41,741 bases of DNA. Origin: Burkholderiaceae bacterium. Its GTDB lineage: Bacteria > Pseudomonadota > Gammaproteobacteria > Burkholderiales > Burkholderiaceae_B. Position numbers and translations under genes: made by a program. The notes under the pieces were generated by a model. The model was not told where the DNA came from. It saw only the letters and a list, made by a program, of their open reading frames with translations, and ran no database searches. The stretch lies in NCBI GenBank assembly GCA_029866055.1, contig JARXAG010000046.1:1-41741 (forward strand). The letters are read 5' to 3'. Of this stretch, positions 34,261-41,741 are shown one piece after another (the first letter of the stretch is position 1; each line of letters opens with the position of its first letter).

Positions 34261-35610
34261 CTAGCGCGAAGCCAAAGCCGCCTCAACAGCCAACGCGACT
34301 GCAGCAAGCGCCGCATCATCACCCCTCACCGACGACAGCATCAACCCCACCGCTTGCTCGCCGGCAATGTGGCAAGGCAAGCTAAACGAGCAGCCATCCA
34401 AAAAGTTAAAGGCAAACGTGTTGCGCAACATCTGGCCATTTGCCTTAAAAAATGCTTCATCAGAGGCCTCAAGCGTGGCAATCTCTGGCGCAATAATCGG
34501 CGTGGTCGGGCAAAGCACTGCATCAAATCCCTCGATCGCATGCTCAACTCTGGCAATCCAATCTAAGCGGTTGTCGAGCATTGCAAGGTACTGTTGTGCC
34601 GTCACCGGTGCCCCTAACGCAACGCGTGCAGCCACACGGTGATCAAAGCCCTCTTTGGATTTAGCCAAACGGGCATGATGCACAGCATAGGCCTCGATCG
34701 GCGATAGGCCACCAGGCGCATTGAGTTTAGGGATCTCAGCCAGCTCTGTTAATGGGATCTCAACGATCTGCGCGCCAGCAGCCGCCAACATCGACACACT
34801 GCGCGCAAAGGCCTTAGATACCGTCGCGTCTAACCCCTCTAACAGAGTCGTTTGAGGTAATGCAAAGCGCATACCAGACAAGGGACGGCGCTTGACTTTC
34901 AGCATTGCGCCTGACAACACACCGTCGACGGTCAAGCAATCTTGGACGCTACGCGTCATCGCGCATGCGGTGTCGAGCGAACGGGCAAGCTCCATCGCCC
35001 CAGTCAGTGGCACACGAAACTGAGAGCTTTTAAAACCGACGATTCCACATAGCGCGGCTGGCACACGAATCGAACCACCAGTGTCCGAACCCAATCCTGC
35101 CACGGCCAACCCTAACGCGACCGAAACGGCCGCCCCCGATGACGAGCCACCTGGCACGCGCGCAGCCTTGGTGTCTGTCGGATTAACCGGAGTCCCGTAA
35201 TGGGGGTTGATACCGATCCCTGAAAAAGCGAATTCGGTCATATTCGTTTTGCCAATAATTGCCGAACCAGCCGCACGCAGTCGCGCAACGACGGGGGCAT
35301 CATGCGTTTGCACCGGCTCACCCTTGCATACGATTGAGCCTGACATCGTGGTTTCGCCAGCTACGCCATAGAGGTCTTTGATAGAGACTGGCAAGCCGGC
35401 TAAAGCCGGTTGCTCAAGCCCCGCTGCCTGAGCCGCATCGGCTTGACGCGCCACCGCTAGTGCCGCCTCTGGATACAGCATCGTGAAGACACTGTTAGCC
35501 GATGCCTTGGTCGCATTTTCTAAGGCTTGCGAGACAAGGGCTTCGCGTGTCGTTTCACCACGTGCGAGACGGGCGTTGAGCTGATCGATAGTTTGGGTGA
35601 TGTGGGTCAT
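34261..35610 (-). CDS. Amidase signature family enzyme
   Basis: This 449-aa amidase has the complete Ser-cisSer-Lys triad: Lys78 (PVSIKDL), Ser156 (PGGSSSG) and nucleophile Ser180 (GSDTGGS). It is GatA/AtzF-like but has no GatB/GatC neighbours, so a catabolic amidase is likelier than tRNA amidotransferase. It is the last gene of a minus-strand operon with a TRAP transporter, DUF2848 and DUF1445 proteins and may hydrolyse the imported amide or a product of it. A 211-bp leader with three 55-bp repeats precedes it, suggesting separate control. Confidence 0.9.
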   Translation of the reverse strand: MTHITQTIDQLNARLARGETTREALVSQALENATKASANSVFTMLYPEAALAVARQADAAQAAGLEQPALAGLPVSIKDLYGVAGETTMSGSIVCKGEPVQTHDAPVVARLRAAGSAIIGKTNMTEFAFSGIGINPHYGTPVNPTDTKAARVPGGSSSGAAVSVALGLAVAGLGSDTGGSIRVPAALCGIVGFKSSQFRVPLTGAMELARSLDTACAMTRSVQDCLTVDGVLSGAMLKVKRRPLSGMRFALPQTTLLEGLDATVSKAFARSVSMLAAAGAQIVEIPLTELAEIPKLNAPGGLSPIEAYAVHHARLAKSKEGFDHRVAARVALGAPVTAQQYLAMLDNRLDWIARVEHAIEGFDAVLCPTTPIIAPEIATLEASDEAFFKANGQMLRNTFAFNFLDGCSFSLPCHIAGEQAVGLMLSSVRGDDAALAAVALAVEAALASR

Positions 35611-35639
35611 GATGAATAATGAAAAATGAGAAAAACGTT

Positions 35640-35804
35640 TGTTTGAAAAGATACTTAAGTCAGACTAGAGCCCATTGATTAAGGGCGGGCCACCGTTTTG
35701 ACAAGATACTTCACTCAGACTAGAGCCCATTTGTTGAGAGTGAGCCGTCGTTTTAAAAAGATGCTTAACTCAGACTAGAAACCCTTCATTGAGAGTGGAC
35801 CGTC
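35640..35804. repeat. Three 55-bp imperfect tandem repeats upstream of the amidase gene
   Basis: Units are 35640-35694, 35695-35749 and 35750-35804, with exact 55-bp period; units 2 and 3 are about 80 percent identical. The best conserved core is CTCAGACTAGA preceded by AAGATRCTT. They fill the gap between the DUF2848 and amidase genes. They are contiguous, without spacers, so not a CRISPR array. They may be regulator sites or RNA elements in the amidase leader. Confidence 0.85.
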
Positions 35805-35821
35805 AGATTGCTTCGCCTCGA

Positions 35822-36544
35822 TCAAGATACGAGCGGCAAGACTTCAACCGAGTAGCGATGCTTGATGCTACGTTTGCGCCGAGGGTCACGGATTTCAAGT
35901 TCCATTTGAGTCGCTGCCCGAATGCCCTCACCCTTAGCATTGGGGATGGCACCAAGGGTACCGCACGACACAAAGCTACCTTCGTCAATGTGCGGGCCCG
36001 CGAAGCAGCCGTTGCGCAAGGATTCAAGCGGTCGGATCGCGCCGAACGCGCCCTTCTGATAGTCAACCCACTTACCATCCTCAAAAATGCGTGAGATCAG
36101 CTCGAGTTCGTCTTGATATGCCGAGACGTCAGACCACCGCCAAGCCGAAGTGCCGGTCGGTTTAGGACACAACTGCTTAGATACAGCAATCGAATACGTT
36201 TCAACACGCCGGTCGGTGTGATCAGAGCCAACGGTCAGCCACCATTCACCACCGGTGTAAAACAAAACTGGCTCGACCTCGCCTGAACTATCTGGCCCCA
36301 CAACCTGTATCGTTTCGGTTTGGGTGAGTAACAAGGCACTGCCGCGGTAGTAAAGCGGCACGGTAGAAGGCGCGGGCACACCGATCAAGCCGAGTTCATG
36401 AATGTGGTGTTCGATCGCCGCCGCATCACGCCCTGTCCAACCGGCAATCACATAATGTCTGGGGGCAACAGCGGCTAGCGTTGTGGTAATCGTGCCATCA
36501 GCACCAACCGCTTCGCAAGAAAAATACAGGTGAGATTTCATCAT
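35822..36544 (-). CDS. DUF2848 family protein
   Basis: This 240-aa soluble protein is of the DUF2848 family, which lacks a proven activity. Landmarks are AGWTGRDAAAIEHHI (about residues 33-47), LYYRGSALLLTQTE, VGSDHTDRRVE and a C-terminal GEGIRAATQMELEI. The pattern loosely recalls fumarylacetoacetate-hydrolase-like folds, but this is only an impression. It is 76 bp downstream of the TRAP large permease gene and upstream of the amidase gene, so it probably acts on the imported compound. Start ATG 36544 is followed at once by a second Met. Confidence 0.82.
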   Translation of the reverse strand: MMKSHLYFSCEAVGADGTITTTLAAVAPRHYVIAGWTGRDAAAIEHHIHELGLIGVPAPSTVPLYYRGSALLLTQTETIQVVGPDSSGEVEPVLFYTGGEWWLTVGSDHTDRRVETYSIAVSKQLCPKPTGTSAWRWSDVSAYQDELELISRIFEDGKWVDYQKGAFGAIRPLESLRNGCFAGPHIDEGSFVSCGTLGAIPNAKGEGIRAATQMELEIRDPRRKRSIKHRYSVEVLPLVS

Positions 36545-36620
36545 GATGATTTGAAAAATAAGAAAGTAAAAAGTTGAACGACATGTGCGAAAATCTGCCC
36601 CCTTCAGGCTGGGAAAGAGG

Positions 36621-38021
36621 TCAAGACAAAACCGCTGGCAACCATAACGCGATCGACGGAAACACCATCAGAATAATAATTGCCAACATGTAGACAAACA
36701 TAAAGGGCATCACACCCGAAAAGACATCGGTGATTGGCCCAGGCTGTCGTCGCATGCCTTGCAAGACGTAAAGCACCGTGCCATCCGGCGGGCTAATCAT
36801 TGCGATCTCTACCAGCATTGTGATCACGACGCCGAACCAGATCGGATCGTAGCCAAGCGCGGTGACCACTGGAAACAGCAACGGGACGGTGCAAATCACC
36901 ATCGACAGGCCTTCCATGAAGGTGCCAAGGGCTAAATAAAAGCCAATAATCACTAACATGATCGCCCAACCTGGCAGGGGCAAACCTGTTAAAAACTTTG
37001 CCAACATTTGCGGCACACCTAACGACGACAGAATGTAGTTCAACACGTAGGCGCCAAACAAAATCAGCGCAATCATCGAAGTGGTGCGCGCCGTGGCATG
37101 CAACGACTCAGAGATCATTTTCCAGTTGAGTTTGCGATCAACCAACGCCAAGATCAAGCTGCCCGCCACGCCAAGTGCCGCAGATTCGGTTGGCGTGGCT
37201 AGGCCCGCGTAAATGGTCCCCAACACGAGCCCAATTAACAAGGTCGTTGGCAACAAGTCTGACAAGCTTGCGACCTTGTGTCGCCAGGTGACACCCATCG
37301 CGTTGGGGTCAGCCCGTAACTTGAGTTTGTAGCTGTAGTAAAGAATCACCAACACAAATAAGAGCACCACCAAAATACTCGGGCCAATGGCAGCGATGTA
37401 GAGCGCACCGACTGAAGTTTCGGTGATCAAACCGTAAATAATGAACGTGATGCCTGGCGGGATCAGGTTGCCTAAAGCCCCACCCGCAGCAAGCGAACCC
37501 AGCACTAATTTTGGTGGGTAATGACTTTTTTCAAAATACGGCAAGGCGACCGAGCCCATCGTTGCCGCCGTTGCCACGCTTGAACCCGCCACCGCAGAAA
37601 AGACCCCGCAGGCCAAAATATTGGTGTGTAACAAGCCTCCCGGCAACCGACCCATCCAGACATTCAAGCCACGATACAAACGCTCAGACAAACCGGCGCG
37701 CAACATGATCTCGCCCATCAGCAAAAAGAGCGGCACTGATACCAAGACAAAGTTGGTGGACGGCGCCCAAATCATCTCGCCAAGAAAATTCCAAAACGGG
37801 CGATCTGACAACGAAAAGCCCGCCAAGAGCGCAAGCGATGAGAGCGCGGCACCGACGTAGATACCACCCGCAAAAAAACCGGCAAACGCCCCTAATACCG
37901 CCAATAACGCCCACCACGGCACCGTTGTAGCGGATAAGGCCGCGGCACTATCCGCACCGCCAAATAAGCTGGCACCACCAATCACGATCGCCATGATCAC
38001 AATGAATACGATCGCAATCAT
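36621..38021 (-). CDS. dctM: TRAP transporter large permease (DctM)
   Basis: This 466-aa polytopic membrane protein has about 12 hydrophobic segments. It is the ion-coupled transport subunit of a TRAP system. Family landmarks include FVLVSVPLFLLMGEIMLRAG (about residues 92-111), GSSVATAATMG and GALGNLIPPGITFIIYGL, and a repeat of that type in the second half (MEGLSMVICTVPLLFP, ISPPDGTVLYVLQG). The start overlaps the DctQ stop (ATGA). It works with DctQ and DctP encoded just upstream to import a carboxylate or similar anion. Confidence 0.94.
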   Translation of the reverse strand: MIAIVFIVIMAIVIGGASLFGGADSAAALSATTVPWWALLAVLGAFAGFFAGGIYVGAALSSLALLAGFSLSDRPFWNFLGEMIWAPSTNFVLVSVPLFLLMGEIMLRAGLSERLYRGLNVWMGRLPGGLLHTNILACGVFSAVAGSSVATAATMGSVALPYFEKSHYPPKLVLGSLAAGGALGNLIPPGITFIIYGLITETSVGALYIAAIGPSILVVLLFVLVILYYSYKLKLRADPNAMGVTWRHKVASLSDLLPTTLLIGLVLGTIYAGLATPTESAALGVAGSLILALVDRKLNWKMISESLHATARTTSMIALILFGAYVLNYILSSLGVPQMLAKFLTGLPLPGWAIMLVIIGFYLALGTFMEGLSMVICTVPLLFPVVTALGYDPIWFGVVITMLVEIAMISPPDGTVLYVLQGMRRQPGPITDVFSGVMPFMFVYMLAIIILMVFPSIALWLPAVLS

Positions 38022-38692
38022 TGACTGCCCTGTTTATGAGTAGACGAAACGCTAGGGGTCTGCAGAGGTGTCTGTGGCTCAGCAACCACCTCAGTAGACG
38101 AATAGCCTGGCGCCTGCATATGTGCTTGTGCCTCGGCAACCGCTTCGAGTGTTTCGGCCGCTTCGTCTTCGTAAGTACGCGCCATTAAGGCACGATCCAT
38201 GGCGATAAGATCGCCATGCATTAACTGCCCGACTGAACGCAGCGCCAGAGCAAGCGCTGCCAGAAATAACAACACAAAGCCTGCTGCCCACAAACCCTGC
38301 GGTAACACCAACGGTGTGCGCAAGGTGGTGAGATCCGTGGCGTTAAATGCAAACGAATCGTTGGCGATTGAAACTGCTCCGTACACATAAAATCCGGTCG
38401 ACACCAACAAGGCCAACAACGAAGCTAAATGTAACCACACGCGCACACGCAGGGGCATGCGCTGCACCAAGACATCGATGCGCACATGACCGCGCTCAAA
38501 CAGTGTGCCCGCCAATCCCCAGCTCATCCCAACCGCCATCAGATAGCCGGTTAGTTCGGTGGTGGATTCGGTTGAAAAACCCAGAAACTTTCGAGCAAAG
38601 ATATCAAAACAGATCAGCACCGTGATCAGTAGATAGCAAAAGCCTGCTATCCACATCGCACGGCGACTGAGCCATTCAAGACCGTGATGCAT
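38018..38692 (-). CDS. dctQ: TRAP transporter small permease (DctQ)
   Basis: This 224-aa protein has four membrane helices (about residues 12-31, 45-62, 84-105 and 132-152), the normal DctQ layout. An unusually long C-terminal tail of about 65 residues rich in Glu, Ala, Pro and Thr lies in the cytoplasm and looks disordered. The gene starts 2 bp after DctP and overlaps DctM, so the three are co-translated. Confidence 0.9.
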   Translation of the reverse strand: MHHGLEWLSRRAMWIAGFCYLLITVLICFDIFARKFLGFSTESTTELTGYLMAVGMSWGLAGTLFERGHVRIDVLVQRMPLRVRVWLHLASLLALLVSTGFYVYGAVSIANDSFAFNATDLTTLRTPLVLPQGLWAAGFVLLFLAALALALRSVGQLMHGDLIAMDRALMARTYEDEAAETLEAVAEAQAHMQAPGYSSTEVVAEPQTPLQTPSVSSTHKQGSQ

Positions 38693-38694
38693 AC

Positions 38695-39780
38695 TTACTT
38701 ACCAGCGGTGTATTTCACCCCAGTAATCGGTGCGATCACCTCGTTGTAAACCACACCGCAGCGGTCACCGCAGCGTTTGACCCAGGCGGGCAAGACTGTG
38801 TCAGCCAGACTTGCCTGAATCAAGCTTGCCTCATTTGGCTGAGCCTTAACTTCTGCCATAGGCTTTTTGACCAGCGTTGCCAATTTACCCGAGCATCCCT
38901 CTGCACGGCCAACGTTACACGCCACACCATCGGCGGTTGCCTCTTCGCCAAGTTTCCACTGGGCATTTTCAATTGCGGCAAACGTCTTTTCGAACTGAGC
39001 ACGAATCGAAGGATCAAGCTTGTTCCACCAAGCCAAATTCACAAAGTAACCAGCGGTCGACCAGGATAAAGATAATGTGTGAAGGTGTGTTGTCACTTCT
39101 GGCCATTTCACGCCATTGCCCGAACCCGAACCTGTGATGCCACAATCAACGGTGCCACGCTCAAGCGCTGTGTAGACTTCACCGAAGGCAAGTGAAACAG
39201 GCTGTCCGCCCAACGCTTTGACTAGATCACCCGCCGAAGGCCCGTTGATTCGAACTTTCAGACCTTTCAAGTCAGCTAACGACGCAATTGGCTTACGGCA
39301 GAACAGCATCTGGCCCGAGAACGGGTACGTTGCCACAAGTTTGATGCCTAGTTTTTCGAGCTCTTTATTGGCAACCGGCATCATCGCGTCTGCCACTTTG
39401 CGCGCTTGAGCAATGCCAGGATTCAAGCCTGCCAAGTCAATGCCGTCGAGCATCGGCACGTCGCCCGAGACTGTTGTGAGCGGGCCCGCTGCAATGTCAA
39501 CTTGACCCGAACGCACCAAGCGCAGCACTTCAGGACCATTGACGTTGCGCTCTGGCCAAGACGAGAGCGTGATTTCAACCCGACCGTTGGTGGCTGCCTT
39601 CAGACCATCGCGCAACATAGGTTGATCCACCTGGGTGTACTGCGGAATCGTTGGCGACACCTGCGTAATGGCTTGCACCGAAATCTTGGGGCCCGTTGCA
39701 GCTGTTTGAGCCGACACACTTGATAACTGCATTGCAGCAAACAGGGCTGTGACCATCACAGATCGATTTAACACGTTCAT
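38695..39780 (-). CDS. dctP: TRAP transporter substrate-binding protein (DctP)
   Basis: This 361-aa periplasmic receptor has a signal peptide (about residues 1-24, ending VSAQ). The family features LADLKGLKVRINGPSAGDLVKALGG (about 165-190) include the conserved Arg that binds the ligand carboxylate, and the helix-spanning GEVYTALERGTVDC follows. Several cysteines in the C-terminal half (CNVGRAEGC, CGDRCG) are unusual and may form disulfides. The ligand is unknown. The 115-bp gap upstream separates it from the DUF1445 gene and shows no other gene. Confidence 0.92.
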   Translation of the reverse strand: MNVLNRSVMVTALFAAMQLSSVSAQTAATGPKISVQAITQVSPTIPQYTQVDQPMLRDGLKAATNGRVEITLSSWPERNVNGPEVLRLVRSGQVDIAAGPLTTVSGDVPMLDGIDLAGLNPGIAQARKVADAMMPVANKELEKLGIKLVATYPFSGQMLFCRKPIASLADLKGLKVRINGPSAGDLVKALGGQPVSLAFGEVYTALERGTVDCGITGSGSGNGVKWPEVTTHLHTLSLSWSTAGYFVNLAWWNKLDPSIRAQFEKTFAAIENAQWKLGEEATADGVACNVGRAEGCSGKLATLVKKPMAEVKAQPNEASLIQASLADTVLPAWVKRCGDRCGVVYNEVIAPITGVKYTAGK

Positions 39781-39895
39781 CTATAAGCTCCTAAAGTATG
39801 ACAAGACAACAAAGAAATGACTGGCCCACGCTGATCCATCGGGACTTTGCTTTGGCGGGCATTACGTGATGCTAATAAAGAGTACCAAACAACGA

Positions 39896-40807
39896 CTAAA
39901 AACTTGCCAGACTATTATTAGTTAAATCGGTCACAAGCATTGAGCCTGGTGCATGCGTTAAACAGAAAGCAGGCTTCATCGCCATCGCCACAGATTGCGG
40001 CGTGACGCCACAGGCCCAAAACACGGGCATCTCATCATCATGGATGGTGATCGATTCACCAAAATCGGGTTTGTTGATATCTTGGATCCCAATCAAGTGC
40101 GGCATGCCGATATGAACCGGCGCGCCGTGCACGCTTGGAAACCGCGAAGTCACCTGCACAGCTCGCACAATATCGGCTGGGCGCATTGGACGCATAGACA
40201 CCACCATCGGACCGTGAAACACGCCCGCTGGCGTCGTTGCGATATTGGTTCGATACATCGGCACGGTGCGCTGCTCTTCGATATGCCGTAAAGGGATACC
40301 CGCTTCAACCAAGGCTTGCTCAAACGAAAAAGAGCAACCTAATACAAAGCTCACTAGATCGTCGCGCCATTGACTTGCAATATCGTAGGGTTCGTCAACC
40401 AACACACCGTCTTTGTAGACACGATAACGCGGGATATCGTAACGAATATCAACGTCTTCACCGAGGCTGGGCAGCATCGGGTTGCCCGGCTCGGATACGG
40501 CCAAAATTGGACAGGGACGAGGATTACGCTGACAAAAAAGCAAAAAATCACTTGCCAGGTCTTTGGGCAAGACCATCAAATTGCCTTGCACATTGCCCGG
40601 AGCCACACCTGCGGTATGACCGCGAGCCTCGCCGTTGCGGCTACGCAAACGGGCTTGGTGGCCAAGGTTGATGGTTTGCGCAGACAGCGCCGCTTGGCTA
40701 ACCGCTTTTGGCAGACTGAGGTCGTTCATCGAGGCACCTTCTGGTAAATGAGAATCACTCGCAACATCCATCAAAATACGTAAATAGGAAACGCTCGAAG
40801 CATCCAT
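39896..40807 (-). CDS. DUF1445 putative hydro-lyase / D-glutamate cyclase-like protein
   Basis: This 303-aa protein is of the DUF1445 family, whose mitochondrial member is a D-glutamate cyclase; bacterial members are only annotated as putative hydro-lyases. Landmarks are [51 protein letters not shown] and the C-terminal [13 protein letters not shown] and [14 protein letters not shown] 40807 gives a 26-residue N-terminal extension; an internal Met at residue 27 is closer to the usual family start. It is first in the TRAP/DUF2848/amidase operon and divergent from an isocitrate lyase-family gene. Confidence 0.87.
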   Translation of the reverse strand: MDASSVSYLRILMDVASDSHLPEGASMNDLSLPKAVSQAALSAQTINLGHQARLRSRNGEARGHTAGVAPGNVQGNLMVLPKDLASDFLLFCQRNPRPCPILAVSEPGNPMLPSLGEDVDIRYDIPRYRVYKDGVLVDEPYDIASQWRDDLVSFVLGCSFSFEQALVEAGIPLRHIEEQRTVPMYRTNIATTPAGVFHGPMVVSMRPMRPADIVRAVQVTSRFPSVHGAPVHIGMPHLIGIQDINKPDFGESITIHDDEMPVFWACGVTPQSVAMAMKPAFCLTHAPGSMLVTDLTNNSLASF

Positions 40808-40866
40808 CGTGACACTCTTTACACACTCGGCTGCGAAGTGCTGAGTTTGGCTTGCTCGGAGAACCG

Positions 40867-40890
40867 CGTCAAGTCTTTACTGACTCGACG
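40867..40890. promoter_or_regulatory. Inverted repeat in the divergent promoter region
   Basis: CGTCAAGTC (40867-40875) and GACTCGACG (40882-40890) form 9-bp arms with one mismatch around 6 bp. It lies in the 209-bp gap between the DUF1445 and isocitrate lyase-family genes. A perfect 10-bp palindrome TAGCATGCTA follows at 40906-40915. Either may be an operator for both operons. Confidence 0.45.
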
Positions 40891-41016
40891 GCAGCGCTAC
40901 CAGCCTAGCATGCTAACAATTAACCCTCAGGGCGAAGCAACCTCCTCTTCGTGAGCAGGCAACAGTTGCGTCATGACCTGCTACGATAAGCACTCAATTT
41001 TTTGAGGCATTTCGAC

Positions 41017-41741
41017 ATGGCAAACTCTAAACCCGCAAAGCTGCACGAACGTCTGAAACAACCCGGTCTGGTCACCGCACCCGGCGTCTACGATATGGTG
41101 TCACTGCGACTGGCAGACAGCTTTGGCTTTGATGCCCTGTACATGACCGGCTTTGGTGCCGTGGCGTCGCATCTGGGTTTACCGGATGCCGGCCTCGCGA
41201 CCTATAGCGATATGGTCGGCCGAGTAGGAGCCATGGCAAAAATGGCGCGAACGCCCTTAATCGCCGATGGCGACACGGGGTACGGCGGCTTGTTAAACGT
41301 ACGTCACACCGTGCAGGGCTACGAACTAGCCGGCGCCTCGGCGATTCAACTCGAAGACCAAGAGTTTCCTAAAAAGTGTGGCCATACTCCCGGCCGGCGC
41401 GTGATTCCGATGGCGGATATGGTCAAAAAGATCAAAGTCGCTGCCGAAGCCCGTCAGTCAAAAGATTTTTTGATTATTGCGCGCACTGATTCGCGCACCA
41501 CGCTTGGGTTGGATGAAGCACTGCGACGCGCAGAGGCCTATGCCAAAGCCGGCGCAGACATTTTGTTTGTCGAATCACCCGAAACCGAAGAAGAAATGCG
41601 CAAGATTGGCGCATCATTTGATTTGCCGTTGTTGGCGAATATGGTTGAAAAAGGTCGCACGCCTGTCTTAAGCAAGGCTGACCTTGAAGCACTAGGTTTT
41701 AAGTTAGCGATATTTCCGGTGACAGCGCTGTTAGCAGGCGT
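41017..41741 (+). CDS. Isocitrate lyase/PEP mutase family protein, partial (runs off right edge)
   Basis: The frame is open from ATG 41017 (GAGG 9 bases upstream) to the window end, 241 codons. It is a TIM-barrel lyase of the ICL/PEPM superfamily: DGDTGYG (84-90) with metal-binding Asp residues, QLEDQ (111-115), and KKCGH (119-123) with the catalytic Cys121 of the lyase branch. It is likely to cleave a 2-methylisocitrate-, dimethylmalate- or oxaloacetate-like substrate; the precise one is not clear. It is divergent from the DUF1445/TRAP operon and may belong to the same catabolic pathway. Confidence 0.9.
   Translation, partial: MANSKPAKLHERLKQPGLVTAPGVYDMVSLRLADSFGFDALYMTGFGAVASHLGLPDAGLATYSDMVGRVGAMAKMARTPLIADGDTGYGGLLNVRHTVQGYELAGASAIQLEDQEFPKKCGHTPGRRVIPMADMVKKIKVAAEARQSKDFLIIARTDSRTTLGLDEALRRAEAYAKAGADILFVESPETEEEMRKIGASFDLPLLANMVEKGRTPVLSKADLEALGFKLAIFPVTALLAG

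Noticed and set aside
35640-35804. Possible CRISPR array
   Set aside because: The three repeats are directly contiguous and imperfect, with no unique spacers, and there are no cas genes.

Overview
The window looks like the chromosome of a betaproteobacterium, most likely Burkholderiales and possibly Alcaligenaceae-like, with moderate GC. This rests on three orphan Bug/TctC tricarboxylate-type receptors, a PA4780-type RIO kinase, a type II branched-chain aminotransferase, a SHP/DHC/b561 heme cluster and a TRAP operon. It is an inference from gene content. I saw no rRNA, tRNA, CRISPR array or intact insertion sequence.

Layout. 1-1771 (minus): a LolD/YbbA-type ABC ATPase with its FtsX-type permease, which runs off the left edge. 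1871-3464 (minus): a translationally coupled cytochrome b561, diheme cytochrome c and oxygen-binding cytochrome c (SHP). 3600-6022 (plus, divergent): a PepSY protein, an OmpR-type response regulator and a PhoQ-like kinase. The shared intergenic region has an 11-bp direct repeat resembling a PhoP box next to a -10 element. 6041-7408: a DUF4143 ATPase gene behind a 51-bp near-perfect palindrome. It is bracketed by relics of a second lolD start and a second pepSY gene, so it appears to have replaced the interior of a duplicated copy of the neighbouring locus.

7747-16340: a secreted subtilisin-like protease (S8 domain, dockerin-like EF-hand insert, four RTX-type modules, Ser/Thr-rich tail) facing its probable type I secretion system (TolC, ABC transporter, HlyD). 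16452-20788 (minus): a lipoprotein, a DUF3237 protein and two acyl-CoA dehydrogenases that may form a heteromer. 20884-24675: a Bug receptor, then an SDR, DUF2805 protein, Rrf2-like regulator and MerR regulator around an AT-rich divergent promoter; this resembles light/redox clusters. 24696-29590: a DUF2237 protein, an Ldh_2 dehydrogenase with Bug receptor and acyltransferase, and a third Bug gene. 29619-34069: an unknown polytopic membrane protein, an unknown small protein, IlvE, a RIO kinase and a small Gly/Tyr-rich lipoprotein.

34261-40807 (minus) is a probable catabolic operon: DUF1445 hydro-lyase-like protein, a complete TRAP transporter (DctP, DctQ, DctM), DUF2848 protein and an amidase. 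Three 55-bp tandem repeats lie just upstream of the amidase. A divergent isocitrate lyase/PEP mutase-family gene starts at 41017 and runs off the right edge. The most unusual items are the ATPase cassette scarred by duplicated gene relics, the SHP/DHC/b561 locus with its dedicated two-component system, the EF-hand-containing RTX protease, the uncharacterised TRAP operon with its 55-bp repeats, and the MerR/Rrf2/DUF2805/SDR cluster.
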